Source of the DNA: Harmonia axyridis
Taxonomy: Eukaryota; Arthropoda; Insecta; Coleoptera; Coccinellidae
Assembly (NCBI RefSeq): GCF_914767665.1
Contig: NC_059503.1
Location: 28,830,001 to 28,894,000 of the forward strand
DNA: 64,000 bases
Direction of reading: 5' to 3'
Shown: piece by piece, positions 27,401 to 42,400 of the stretch
Layout of the letters: each line of letters opens with the position of its first letter
How positions within the stretch are numbered: position 1 is the stretch's first letter
Made by a program: the position numbers and the translations under genes
Notes under the pieces: model-generated
Database searches by the model: none
Seen by the model: only the letters and a program-made list of their open reading frames with translations
What the model was told of the DNA's origin: nothing

Positions 27401-30400
27401 TTCATCAGTGGTTCCAGGATGAAACACCGCAATCCCCTGAGTACCATAAAAATTGGTTAAGAACGACTAGCCAAAAGTTTAAACCCAACATTTCATTTTC
27501 AATAGCTTGGTGATAGGTCCTAATATGGACCATAGAAGTTTCCACTGCAATAATGAACCATCAAGTACTCACCACGCAGTTCACCCCGTAACGGTGTCCC
27601 ATGAACTCTGCCACCTGTTGGGGCTGGGGCGCCAGTCCGGGGTTGCCAGACTGGCCGTTCGAATACAGGTCCCACACTCTGACGGAGGGTAAGTGCCCGC
27701 ACTCCCCTGTCACTATGTACCTCCCGCATTGTGAGTAGGCAAGGGAGGTCACGGTCTTCCTGCTAGTGTTGATGATGTGGTTCTGTTGCTCGGTCCTGGT
27801 GTTGAACAGTACCACCGTGCACCTGAAAACGAATAGATATTACAGTTCAATTTTTGTTTTTACATAAGAATAGTTGGTTTGATCAATCTACTTGTTAATT
27901 TTACAGATCGATTTTCCATAATTTGTATTATACTTATTATAATTATTCGCATATCCAAATTTATTGGGCGAAGATGTCTCAAAGAAAAAGTTTACATTTG
28001 TTTAGCTTCCTGCGTGAAGGCAACGATTCGAAATCATTATCGCGACTCTTGGGAATTTCGAGACTATAGAACGTTCCTTGGTAGCGAATCGCGCGGTGTG
28101 CGCAAGCGAATTTCACAAAAATGACAATTCTGAGACTACAGAGAGAACAGATTTCTTCAATATTCCATGTTTTCGTTGTCCTGATGGAAAAATTCCTCTC
28201 CAATTGGTCAAAGCTAATCGCATCGGGGCCCTTGCTTCAATCAGACGGTCCAATTGTTTACAGCACAGTTCCGAGTTAACAATCGTACCGTAGAGAAGCA
28301 GCTCATGGTAGATAATTCCCTGCCAATCCCACCAAACACAGCAAAACCATCCGGGCCGTCAATCCTAGCTTGGCCATCATTTCCGCAGGCTCACTGCGTT
28401 TCGACCACGACCTATTTCTCTTGAATTGATCCATTTTTTATCACCAGTCGCCAACCGCTTGAAAAATAGGTCGACTTTGTTGCGATTCAGCAGCGATTCG
28501 AAAATGAAAATTCAGTCCATGAGATTTTTTGCGTTAACTCCTGTGGTACCTATACATCGAGCTTCCCTTTGAGACCAGCCTCATGCAAATGGTTCCAAAG
28601 GGTTCTTTGTGCAATCTTTAGCTCTTGGGCAATCGAACCAATGCTTACATGACGGTCGGACTCGACAATGTCCATGACCTCATCGGACCCCTCCTGGCTA
28701 CAGCCTTGCACAGAACGTCAACATTAGAATGTGGAATGGCATCAGGTCGTCTTTTCTGATGAATCTCGATTCTCATGGGGGCACATGATGGCCGAAGAAG
28801 GGTTAGACGTTGTCGGATAAAAAGATGTGAACATCAGTTTGATGTTGAGCGTCATGTACACCGGCAGTAGACGTTATGGTATAGGGTGCTATTGCACATG
28901 CAAGTAGTAAATAGTAAATTTTATTTGCCATCAAGAAAGAATTACATGGCACATCATATAAACACATTCAGCAATATTACATAATGAGAAAAAAAACATA
29001 CTAATATAAATATAAACATCAGGAACACAGCACAATATATCTCAATGCAAGTTAAAATTTCAATCCATCAACACGCTGAAGACAACACAAGTCAGAACTC
29101 GAATCTCAAAAACTCGTCAACAGAATAAAATACGTTCTCCAACAACAAATTCTTGACATTTCTTTGAAGAACTAATTTTGGCAAACTCTTCATAGATTGA
29201 GGAAGCTTGTTGTACAGTTTGATGCACCAGTAATTCACTGCAATTTGAGTAGATTTAGCTCTATGAAAATTGCTCCTGAACTCATCTCTGTGTCTGGTGT
29301 TGTACGAATGGCAATCGCTGACTTGAGTGAACCCATTTTTATTTGAGTGAACAAATTTCAAGCACTCCAGAATGAAAACGGAGACAATGGAAAGTATCCT
29401 ATGCTTCTTAGATAGTTCTCGACAGCTATGTATTTTTGGTAAACCACTCAAAATTCTTACTGCCGCCTTTTGTTTCAGGAAAATCCGATCAAGACCTGGA
29501 CTATGCCCCCATATTAGTATCCCATATGTCGCCACAGAGTGAAAGTTGGAAAAATAAGTCAGCTTACAGACATTATCGATAGAGATGGCCTTCGTACGCC
29601 TCATAGTAAAAAAGGCTGTCGACAGTTTCCTGGTAAGTAATGAGATATGCCCCCTCCAACAAAGATCATTCTCCAAGGTTATCCCAAGTAGGTTCAAACT
29701 ACGTTTTTCTTTGTTGTTTAAATTGAAATTCAGTCTTTGAATTTTATCTCTATTCAATTTTAGACCATTAAAGATAAACCAGTCCTCCGCAACTCGCAGG
29801 GTCTAATTACACACACGCTCCAGTTCCTCCTGTGAAGAAGTAATATTGAGAAAAGATGTATCATCTGCATAGGTCGCCTTTAGTATTTATTCTAGGTAAC
29901 ATGCTGTGTTACCTTCAAGAAATAGTGGAGCCATATGTTCCTCCTTACCTTAACCGGCTCGAGAATCCAATATTTCAGCAAAATAATGCCCGATCTCATG
30001 TAGGCAAAGTTAGTTTAAAGTTTTTCGAAGCGATCATGTGAATCATTTGCCATGGTCGCCCAGATCCCCCGATCATTCGCCCATACAGCATGTTTGTGAC
30101 ATCATGGGTAGAAGACTTGGAAATTTGCCTCAGCCCCTATGGATTTTGGCGGGTCTGAGACATGAAGTACAGACAACTTGGGATAGTATCCCTCAAGAAG
30201 AAAGAGACCATTTTATTGCATCAATGCCGAGACGTGTTGGGGAGTGTATAGATAATCGCGATGGACAAAAACATTATTAACAAATTTATAAAAAAAAATT
30301 GTCAACCCTTCATTTTTTCTTTTGCTTCTTGCTATACTATTTATGTTTAACAAAATTTTTTTTTTATTTGAACAGCTCCTTCTGGGTGTTGCAGTTAGTA

Positions 30401-33400
30401 TAGTACATGTATATAAATTCGAAATTTTGGAGTAAGCTAGAAATTTTCGTTTTATATACCTCGTAAAAAGATGAAATTGTGCGTTAAGTTTGAAATTCAT
30501 TCATTTTAACGCAAAATTTCAAATTGGTCCAATGTTGACAAGGATTGAATGTTCTTTTGATAATCTGCTTGAATTATCCTTGGTTTCGATGAAGCTTTAA
30601 ACACGAACTAAGACATGTTGAATTTCAAAAAAATCGTTAGCACGTTCACTGGGAACTTTTCAAATCCAAAAGATTATCGCTTTCTTCAACTCAATCAGTG
30701 AGATTTATTCGAATATTACTGAAAGAACCTACCCGGCGTCAGATCTAAATTTTTTCTCGAGATGGATCCAGTCTATATCTATAGGTTTATCTCCGCCTCA
30801 CATCTATTAGCTAATTAAAGGAGGAGCGGCTCTTGAAAACGCTATCGATCCAGATCGCAATCTCGGATGTAGATCTCACAGGAGCGTGTAATTGGTGCCG
30901 TTGTTCACTAGGTCAACGGTGCCGAGAAAACAATCGACCGCATCGCGATCGATGGGAAGAGCATCGTGACGCGTGAACTAGATCGGTAGCACGGTGTTTG
31001 GTTTCTTTCTTTTTTTTTTTAATATGCATATCGTAAATCATCACTTGGGAAAATGATCCCGCACCAGAACAGATCTCAACGCCGCCTCGGATACGCGATC
31101 CTTTCTGCACGCGATTAATGATCTAGAATTAGGAGGCGAGGCAGGGCCGTCGCTAGGGGGTAGGCAGGGTAGGCGGTCGCCTAGGGCGGCATTTCAAGCT
31201 TGATCAACAGAAAACACATGATTGTATTGCAACGATTTTGCACGCTTCATTCCATGTTACGCTACTGGAATTTTTGAAGACGCGGTAATTTGTCAATTAA
31301 TCGTATCATATCGTGTACCATCGTTCGGAACGCAGATGCGCGGTTCTAGAGAGAATCTTCTGAAAGATTTTCAATGATTATTGAGACTTCAGCAAGAATA
31401 CGTACCTAAGATTTAGATTTCAGTCATTATTAATTTAATTTGAGACTCGGAATCTGATTTATCGGCGAGAATTTTGTCGGGATTCTCGCACCTCCCGTGG
31501 GATTAGAACGAAGAAACCTCCCGTGGGATTGGAACAAAGAAACCTTCCTTGAGATACAGAATTTGGGATAGTACGTATGTTAGACCACTTAGTTCCTGAA
31601 TCTGAAAGAATACCTGTGAAATACCTGGCATTATCACATCAACTTCGTTGAATGAGGATTGGAGTACTATAGCTTCCTGATAAGAACTGGTGTTCAGAAG
31701 GCTGAAGATAATTTACAGAAGAGGTTCCATCCTAATAGCAGAGTAACTCATTTAAAATCGTTCTAAGTTAAGTTTCTATTTTATTATTTGTTTAGAGTGA
31801 AAAGGATCGATCATTGTATATTTTAATTTTATTAATTTTGTAAAAACCTGGGTAGGAGTTTTGTTGCCAAATAAGCCAAACCACCCCTAGAAATTAGTCT
31901 TTAGAGTCTCATGGGCAATTGAACTGTTACAGTATAGAAATTTGAAGTACCAAATGAGATTTAATTCAGTCTTCAACAACAGGAAGGAATACCGACAAAT
32001 TTAATTAACATCAAAAACCATCAAAGGTGCCGCATTATACATTATACTCATAAATATCCAGATGTGGCGCGATCCCCTCATAGTGCTGTTTACGAGTTAT
32101 TGACGCTAACAAAAACACATGCATTCATCAGGCTTGTCTGGGTTCGCTTTACGTTGCCGAATTTTATTGCCACTTGGAGTTCTGGATTATTTTCTTTTCA
32201 ATTCGCTAATCAGAATGATGATTCCTCAGAATGGAATGCAAAATATGAGAAAACGATTTCATTTCATCACTTCCAACTGATCCTTCTTAAGAAATATAAG
32301 AAGTTTTATTATTTCATACCATTATAATATTCATTTTTTATATCAAATTATCTAGTGTCGAGCTGGGCGCAATCGAATTAAATAATAGTTCATCAAGCTT
32401 TTTTCTTAAATGAAACTGAGCTAGGAACCTGAAACTGCAGGGCCCATTCTAGAGAGGCGACAAATAATGGAGGGCGGCATTATCTAATTTTTCTGGGAAA
32501 TCTGAAGAATGAAGAATGAATTAAATATATTTTTTTATATGAACGAATTTCACTAATGATTTTTATCATCATATTTACTAATCTTAAACATCTTTGTATA
32601 GTGAATATTTGTAACATCTATTCGAATTCAAATTAAATGTTCATTCGCATCATTGGGTTGTTTAATTTAATTATATCAAAGAAAAAAAAAACGAAATTTT
32701 CGAGAGTTATATGTAGTCAAAACTCAGCAGAAAGATCTGAAACCTGAATTCAATTCATATATTTTACCATTATTAGAATTCAGTTGGACACGTTCATTGT
32801 TTATTACATTCCACTTATCCTAAATCATCTTTTGGCTTAAAATTTGAATTCAAAAAATAATTACACTTAAAATACATTTTTTTCTCTCCTTCATAAAAAA
32901 GTGTGGAGTTCTTCACACTAAATCTTTGAAAACAAATTCACCAAAACCCCTCCCTGCTCTTTTGCTTAGTACAAACCCCAAACCTGAAAGGGTTCCGATT
33001 TGTATTTTTGCCGGGCCGGTAGAAACGCTTGTGCAGGCGCTGGACCCCGATTTTGCAAAATTAATTTTTAGCATTCTGCAGAGTTAGGGCGGCAAAATGT
33101 GTTTCTGCCTAGGGCGGCAGTTTGGCTAGCGACGGCCCTGAGGTGAGGTGGAGGAGAAGAGAGGGAAGCACTCTATGGACTTAATCCACGAATCTATCCT
33201 GGAGAATATTGCTACACTTCTCCGAGAACCTAGATGGGGTCTTACTCCAACTCGGTTATTTGATGGAATTACGCAGGTTGCTTCGAATTTCAATTGATAA
33301 ACATCACAAATTTATGTCATAGACCAGCGGTTCTCGAACTCTTCGCGCTGCCCTGTTGTAATTCGAAAAATTTTGTTCCCCCTATCTATAGGAATTGAAA

Positions 33401-36400
33401 TTACACAATTACACCTAGGGAATCCAATCCCGCAAATGCAGGATCTCTCTGACATTTAGTCTCTGAAAGTCTTTTGAAACGCCGAAGAAAGCAATAAACC
33501 ACTCATAAGTTACGGACGAAGATGTAACACTAGTTACTGCTGAAACAACACTACGATTCATGATCAGCAAATTGGAGAGTCATTATAACTCGACATCGAC
33601 AACAAAAATCTGGAATTTCTGGATTAACAGTCAATGTCTACAAATGGCCTAGAAGATACATTTGTACTTCATAGCAAATCAACATTACGAAATTAAATTA
33701 AGAGTTTGACTGAGTTTGCAGCCTGCAAATAGAGACGTCTTCAGAAGATAAAATACAATCCTAAACTGAAGACCATTTCACTTGACGAGGATTAAGTACC
33801 TTTATCTAATCTAGCAACGAGACGTTAACCATCGTCTTTGAATTTAGAAGAGGAACCGAAACATAGTATTCGTACTACGTGTGTTGCGTCAAGTGAATTT
33901 CGCACAAACTTTACGGGCAGTTGAATATTCAGAGATACGCATTTAGGTCGAAAAACCAACCCCAGAAGGTATAGCGAGGGCTGAAAATAGAACAGGAACA
34001 TCCTTGGCGCCACATTGGCGCTACATATGGTCATCCTGAAGTCACATCTTAGGGCGAGGAACGAAGACGTGGACCAATCAGGGACTTGGATTGCGCTTTG
34101 GTATGCAAAATCCAAAGCGACACTTAACATCCCCAGGAAATCGGGGTACCATACACCAGTACGCTTCGTAGCTGTTACCTTGTGAACACATAACTTGTAC
34201 AGACAAATTCAATATATTAGTTAAGAAATCCGGTGTTTGATTATCCCAATTTAATAGAATTACAGTTGATCGATTCAACCAACAAACAACGTGGGTACCA
34301 GAATCAAAGGCTTCTTCTATGGCTGTACGAGCACGAGTACTAACAACACTTGACCAGTTATTGAAACATGAAATGACCCTTTTTGAATGCAGAATCTCTT
34401 TTGCACCCTCCTTAGGGGACGCGCCCCAGTTTGAGAATCGCTTTCATAGGCTATCTATCTCGATTTTGCCTACTATCATCTGACGCCATGATATTTATAA
34501 GCTTTTCAACGCTAGATTCAAATCAGATAAAAAAAGTGATTTGAAACCTGAGTTTATTGCCAAAATATGTTTTTTTTATTGGAAAGTAGATTTATCCCTG
34601 CATTGCAGAAGGGGATTTCAAAATCAAAAGGATTTTTCGACAAAAAAAAATCCGTAGGTATATTAAAGGAAATGTGAGTCACCATTTTTTACTCAAGTTA
34701 TGGCATATTACTGAAATTATCATCAAAATAAGCTATTTAATAATCCAATAATTTACTGATTGTGCCATTTGAAATAAGAATGTAGTAGTTGTAGAGGTCT
34801 GAAAATATTTTCAGAAGGATCATTGTGTCAAACCCCAATTTGCAAATTTTCATTACAAAATTATGATTAGTTTTCCACAAATGCCTAATAGGCCATCGCT
34901 GTGACTCAACCTGTATAGAAAACGATTTCAAGTTCCCTGTAAAATTTTAATTTTTGCAAATAAATATTAAATAACAGTTTCGAACTGTAATTATGTGTTG
35001 TGTTTGATTATCAGAAAGTAATATAGAAAATTAAAGCAGAATATATGTGGTCTCCAATGTTGTAATTAGCGCATGCCCGTTGAAAAACTCCGGTCTATAC
35101 GTGTGTCACATCTTCACATTTTTTATCAGATATTTTTAAAAATTTGATTCTTTTACTTTAAGCTTTTAAAAATCATGATATTTTGTTTGTGTTCGGAAGA
35201 TCAGAGTGTAGTGGTGTAGCAAAGCATTTTTGCTTTAATGCATACAGCTTCTATATTTTCTGAGGAAAGCTCCAGATAGCGGACGGGTTTGTATCCTTCG
35301 ATTCTGGATTCGACACTTTCATGAGTGATCTAATTTCTTTCTACTTCAACGATTTCAAAATAAACTTGAAGAAAATAGATCTTTTTTAATTTGATCATCC
35401 CATATCTTCAGTTTGTAGTAGAATAGAAAATTGTTGTATGTTTTCTCAAAATCGCATTAAACATTTATCAAGTCCACCAACTGAATCCTGTACATTGTAC
35501 AAGATGCATTCAAAAAGGGAAACTCACCCAGCCGGATACGCCACTGAGCCATTGTTGTTTGAATCTAAGGCTACGTTGCTGTTGACAGTGACTCCAAGAA
35601 CTTTTTCTAATTTAACCTGTAAAAAAATATCACAATTAAAAACTGCAAGATAAACATCCTGTATCTTGAGCAAGGTTATTTTATCGCATTATCGCCATTA
35701 ATGAGCAATATTTAGTTGAGTTGATCGACACTCGATGCAATATCTACCAATTAGTCGATAAACGAGTATCAAAACAGATAGCCATAAAAAATTCAATTAT
35801 GTTTTTTAACGTAGTTTCTGATGAATGATGAAATGGAATCCATCTTGAAAAACATCATTACGAAACTAATTAGAAAGAAATCCTATAGGATCCTGGAGTT
35901 TGTACGGCCAAGCTGTTGTTTCAACAAAAACAACAGAATATATGGTTTGTATATATTTCAACGAAAACAATTCTTCTCTTTGTCTCATGATGCCTTCGGC
36001 TTTCGACTTTTTAAATACTTATTCCCAATATTACATAAAGAGTAGTTCAAAATGGAATAATATAAGCATAACATCAGCAGTAATTCGTTACCACAGTGGT
36101 TTTTTTTTAGTATAGAACAAAAATCTATCGGAATTATATCATGGATAATATGGAAATAAGGTAGTTGTTGTCGTAATATGAAATTCATGAGTTTTATATG
36201 CCCGACATTCTTCGATGAATTATCATATTCATTATTGCTTATTGCAATGGAAACGCATGCGCGTTAGTGTGATAATAAGAGTACCTATTGACAATGAACT
36301 GACAAAGAGTATTTACGCTTGTTCCTAAGCATACTTTTTTGTTATTAATAAATCGTATCAATAGACATCAGTGAAATTTTCGAAGCCATTTATTTCCTTC

Positions 36401-39400
36401 TTGTATAATATATCGAAAAAATGGAGGAAAGCACCAACGTGGTATCGACACAGATAGATTTTTTGGGAGTTCAATTGAAGGGCTTATTTTTTGCATAACG
36501 TGCTGGCTGAACTAACACGTTTTGGTCCTTTTGGATAGTCAACAGAAAATGTTTTACCGATTTGCGTAATGTACAAATCGATAATATCTGGAAGATTATC
36601 CGAATTTTTTCCGATTCTGTTTCTTCTTCTTCATACGCAGGACAAAGTCCTGTGTTTCCCACAATATTCCTCATTCCTGGGAAGCAGAGATCCAACTCTC
36701 ATACCAGCGCTTTAGTGGTCTTCCTGGAAGTCTTACGGTGTTAGGCCTTTCCGTTTTTGCTATTTTGGGCAGTCGGTTATCAGGCATCCTATCCACATGG
36801 TCTCTCCAATTTCTGCGCCTTATCCTTGCCCATCCCACTACATCTTTTATCCCGCAGATATCTCTAATCTCTTCATTTCTCTTATGGTCGGGTAATGAAT
36901 AGCCTGTTATTTGTCTCAGCACTCTCATCTCCTTTGTTCTTAGCTGTCTCTTGGTTTCGGCATTTTCGGCTCTTGCTTCAATACCATACGTCATGATTGG
37001 CCTAACACAAGTCTTGTATATTCTGACCTTGCTTGATAGGCGCATATATCGGGTGTCCCAAACTCGATGGCCTATTAGACGTTTCTGGAAAACTAATCAT
37101 AATTTTGAGCTGAAAATTTGCATATTGGGGTTTGAGACAATGATCTTTCTCCCTAAAATATTTTCAGATCTCTACAACTTCCGGTTATAACGGAAACAGA
37201 CTACTACTTCCTTATTTCAAATGGCACACCCAGTATATTATTGCATCATTAGATAGCTTTTTTTGTTGGCAATTTCGGCAATATGCCATACCTTGGGTAA
37301 AAATTCAACGGTTCATGAGTTATTGGGATTCTTATGAAAAAAAAGATGGCGATGAGGACTCACATTTTTTTGAATATTTCAGCAGAAAAAGCCTTTTTCG
37401 AAAAAAATTTGTTTTGTTTCGTTTACGCAAATACGTAGTATTATAAGACTGTTTTCGGCTTGGACCAAAAATGTACAGGGTGTTTATAAGAGGATCATGA
37501 ACTTGGACAACTCAAATTCATCAAAACTCAAGATTTTCAAATTAGAACCTATATTTTTTATTATTTCAGTCGATTCTACGCACAAAAATAGTGGGGGTTA
37601 CTTCAGCAAACCCTTTACCTAAAATGAATACTTCAAGAGTTATCGGGGAAGAAGTTCAAATGAGGAAAAACCGCTATTTATAACTGTGGGAATAACTGTC
37701 TGTTACTTCCGTAAAACACAGAAAGAAAATAAAATTCGATGTTTCCATAACTAAATTTTACATATCAAGAATTGTAATGAATTATTCGTAATTAAAAATT
37801 GTATTGGTTTATGGATTTCTCAACAATACCAACGAAAAATTAATTGAAATCCATGAAATGTAAAATTTAGTTATCCAAACATCGAATTTTATTTTCTTTC
37901 TGTGTTTTACGGAAGTCACAGACAGTTATTCCCACAGTTATAAATAGCGGTTTTTCCTCATTTGAAGTTCTTCCCCGATAACTCTTGAAGTATTCATTTT
38001 AGGTATAGGGTTTGCTGAAGTAACCCTCCTTATTTTTGTACGTAGAATCGACTGAAATAATAAAAAATATAGGTTCTAATTTGAAAATCTTGAGTTTTGA
38101 TGAATTTGAGTTGTCCAAGTTCATGATCCTCTTATAAACACCCTGTACATTTTTGGTCCAAGCCGAAAACAGTCTTATAATACTACGTATTTGCGTAAAC
38201 GAAACAAAACAAATTTTTTTCGAAAAAGGCTTTTTCTGCTGAAATATTCAAAAAAATGTGAGTCCTCATCGCCATCTTTTTTTTCATAAGAATCCCAATA
38301 ACTCATGAACCGTTGAATTTTTACCCAAGGTATGGCATATTGCCGAAATTGCCAACAAAAAAGCTATCTAATGATGCAATAATATACTGGGTGTGCCATT
38401 TGAAATAAGGAAGTAGTAGTCTGTTTCCGGTATAACCGGAAGTTGTAGAGTTCTGAAAATATTTTAGGGAGAAAGATCATTGTCTCAAACCCCAATATGC
38501 AAATTTTCAGCTCAAAATTATGATTAGTTTTCCAGAAACGTCTAATAGGCCATCGAGTTTGGGACACCCGATATTTGTTCCTCCATATTACGTCGCGCAA
38601 GTATCCCGATATCAACGAGGCTTTTGTAATTTGGCTATTCACCTTCTCCTTCAGATTTCTTCTACTTGTTATATTGGAACCAAGGTATGTGTATAACATA
38701 ACCTGCTCTATGCTTTTATTATATACTGCTAGCTTGCATCTCCTTGGTTCCCTGGATATAGAGAGGCATTGGGTTTTTTGGTGGAAATAATCATGTTGAA
38801 AGATTCAGCCGCTCTTTCGAAGGCGTAGAGGAGTCTCTGGAGGTTATCTTCATCTTCTGAAATTATGACGGCATCGTCCGCATAACACAAAATTTTAATT
38901 TCTTCATTTCCCATTCTATATCCTCGGCCTTTGATCTTAACCTGTCCAATGATTTCGTCCATAATGATTTTCGGTAGGTTTTTCACGAATATTTGAAAAA
39001 TATAGCAGTGCTTTGTATATTGTAGATGTAGGATCCAGTTATTGTTCCCTGTAAATAATTGAGATGGTCAACCGGATGCTTGGAGACCTATTAGTTTCTT
39101 CTAGTGTCGAGGGCATGACAGTTTCAATGAATTTACAGGGAACGAATTGTTATTGTACATATAATGTAAAAAGGATGTGTAATTCTTCGAGGTGTCGAAG
39201 ATATGTCATGGAGTTGTAAATCTCTTCAAGATTTGGGGGGTTGGGAAAGTTCGAGAACAAGACGGTTGTACCAGATGTGTTACATCTGTGTATCAGGTAC
39301 TAGTCCTTCGAGAATATTCGATTTCCAGGAATCCGCGAAGATCTTTGTGGGCGGTACGGCAAAGCTCTTATTGGACTAGGGGATGGTACTTTCCCTAAGG

Positions 39401-42400
39401 GTGTGGTCAAGCCGAAAGAAGGGAGGTCGATATTCGAGACAGGGTAAGTTCCAATCGGCAGGGAGACAGTTCAAATTAAGCCGAAGACGGCTACAGTTTA
39501 ACTTAAGTCGAAGACGAGTCAAGTTCGGGCGGTCAACTTAAGACGTAAGACGAAAAGACGTTTCGCGGACTAGATTAAGACGAGTCGCGAACAAGTTAAA
39601 GACGAGACGACCGAAAACTTGAAGTACGACGAAGACGTGATAATCCAAGACGTTTCGAGTAATCAACAAACGAGTTAAAGGCGAAATTCAGTACCGTAGT
39701 GAGAAACTTGTAATTAAGATCTTCTCAATACTGAGTTTGCACTGTATAATTGTGGCTTTGTAAATAGATGTAAATAATTCAAAAGAGTTTGATTATTACA
39801 AATCCAACAAAGTCACGGAGAAAAAGACCTCTAGACGATCGATTGACCAAGCCTACATGGATATCATCAATTCTTTGCGAAAAACGAAAAGTTACAAAAA
39901 AAAAAAAAATTATTCGCAAATTAAAAATATTGACTTTCTACAATGAGGATACTTGTGTGTAAACTTAAGTCCAATTCTACAACACTTTTTAGTTTTTTTT
40001 GTAGTTTTGTCATATGTGCTATCGATTTCGAGAAAAAAAATCAAACTATTCTCTAGTAATTCTCGGGAAAATCCAAATTATTCTAAGATTAGAAGTTTTG
40101 GTACCTCCTGTAGTGAAAATTAATAGAGACTCGATAAACTGATTTAATCATCACAAAAAAGTAGGACTACAAAAAACATCTCAAAAATTTTCTCGCAAAT
40201 CAGCGAAAAAATTGCTATCGCCTTTTCCAGAACGACCAGAATGCGTTTCTTCAGCACGTCATGCATGAAATAACCCGTTAAATCAAAATCTCGAGCCGTT
40301 TCGATGAATGGCGAACGTCGCAACAGGCGCTGTGTCGACACCGACGTGTAAGATGCGGAGAGATAAGGCAGGCCCGAATGGAATTTTGTGCAATACCCGT
40401 GAATTGCACGGATTGATCAACACGTTCCGTCCGGCGGAAAAATCGGAATACCGCAGCAGCGGTTGCCCAAGAAACGCGCCATCGGAGAATGCCGTACGAC
40501 GGTTTTAACTCGGCGACTTCGATAATTTACGTAGGACGCTGAAATTCCTTCTTGACGAAGACAAATCGACCTGGCAATGATTTATCGTGGTTTTTGCCGG
40601 AGCACTAGATCATTTCGAGGCGGCCTACACACTTGGTTGGGGGTTGAGATGGAATTGTTCTAAGAAATGCCGACAATTATAGACGGTGATCAATGGATCA
40701 GATTTGATTAAATGTCTTTTCGGAGGATTTATTGGTTTCAACTTGCTAAAGACCTATATCCTTCTGAGGCTCAGCAGACTTATGTGGTGTACCAAATAAA
40801 ATGTCAAAGCTATGAAAATATCAAAAAGAGTGCTTGAAATCAGGATGTTTAGCGTTTGCTCACTACCTTATTTACACTTCAAATACCACCGTCATCATAG
40901 AAAACGGTTGCAATGCTGTTATGCCCGCCACTCCCGAAGCGTTTTTTCGAGCGTTTGGTAGCAAGCGTCGAAGAGATTCCAGTCGGGCAGTCAAGTTCAT
41001 ACTCTGATTTACAGTCGACGGGCGTGTCCAGAGCTGGAATCTTCTCGAAGCTTGCTGCCAAACGCTCGAAAAAACGCTTCGTGAGTGGCGGGCATTAACT
41101 TTACAGCTTTGATTTGACTGAACTGTTGTCGAATAATTGTGGTGTTTGTACTCGAGCACTAGATCATTTTGAGGCGGCCAACACACCTGGTTGGGGCTGA
41201 GATGGAATTGTTCTAAGAAATGCCGACAATTATGGCCAATGATTAATCGTACAGATTTGATTAAATGTCTTTTTTAAGGATTGATTGGTTTCGACTTGCT
41301 AAAGACCTATATCTTTCTGAGGCTCAGCAGCCTTATCAAAATGTAAAAGAATTACACAAAACTATGAAAATATCAAAAAGATTTCTTGAAATCCGTATGT
41401 TTAGCGCTAGTTCATCAGCCTATTTACACTTTAAATACCACCATCGTCATAAGATTGCATCATCATAGAAGACGGTTGCAATGCAATGTAGTTAACTTTA
41501 CAGCTTTGATTAGACTGAACTCTTATCGAATAATTGTATTGTTTGGTGTTTGTACTCGAGCACTAGATCATTTTGAGGCGGCCACCACACTCGGGTGGGG
41601 ATTAAGATGGAATTGTTCCATCTTGTTTTATCTATCCACTTCCTTTCCAATCATATTTTTAGGAAGTTGTTTTCGATGGAGCCATCCAATTCGCGTTTAT
41701 TATGAGGAAAGTAAATTTCAATTTTATCTCCCCGTTGCACGACAGAAGATCCAGTCCTGGTTAACCCCTTCTTCTATTGAAGATCTTGTCTTAGAATATA
41801 CAATATCAATAGAACAATAAAACACTAAACTATGATTTCTCCGAAAAGTATCACTTTAAAACATGGACTCTTGCCAAAACTGTTCGACTTCTTAATCATA
41901 CAAACTTCCCTCGCTTTAGTGGCAATAATATGTGGGACTATTTGTAGATATAGTCTTAAGCTAAGAAGTGTATAGCAACGCAACATTGAAGACATATTTT
42001 AACCTCGCATTAGCGATTGAAAATTTCGTCACAGACGAGTACCTACGTGTCAGCAAAGTCGACAAAGCCATTCACCAGATGTAGCCTTCCATACATAATC
42101 GAATAAATGATTCAATGCCCTGCTATAGAAAACTCCAATCTCGCATCTTTGCATCGGTTTACTCTTTACAAGTCAGAAAAATGTGTAGGGCAGACTGAGC
42201 TTCGCACTGAATAGGAAAATGCAGCTTAATGAACGCTTGCTCATTACAGGAAAGGATACATGTTTTATCAGGTACATGAGGTATCCTCTTTTCATATGTG
42301 CCCTAGCTTGACCTATTGAAATTTTTATAATTGGATCTAGATTATCATCATTACAAAGATTTATGGAATGAATTTATGGAATGCTATGATTGTACAGGGT

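Noticed and set aside
39013..39870. Solo LTR of a retrovirus-like element
   Set aside because: No target duplication, primer-binding site or polypurine tract found; left as unclassified.
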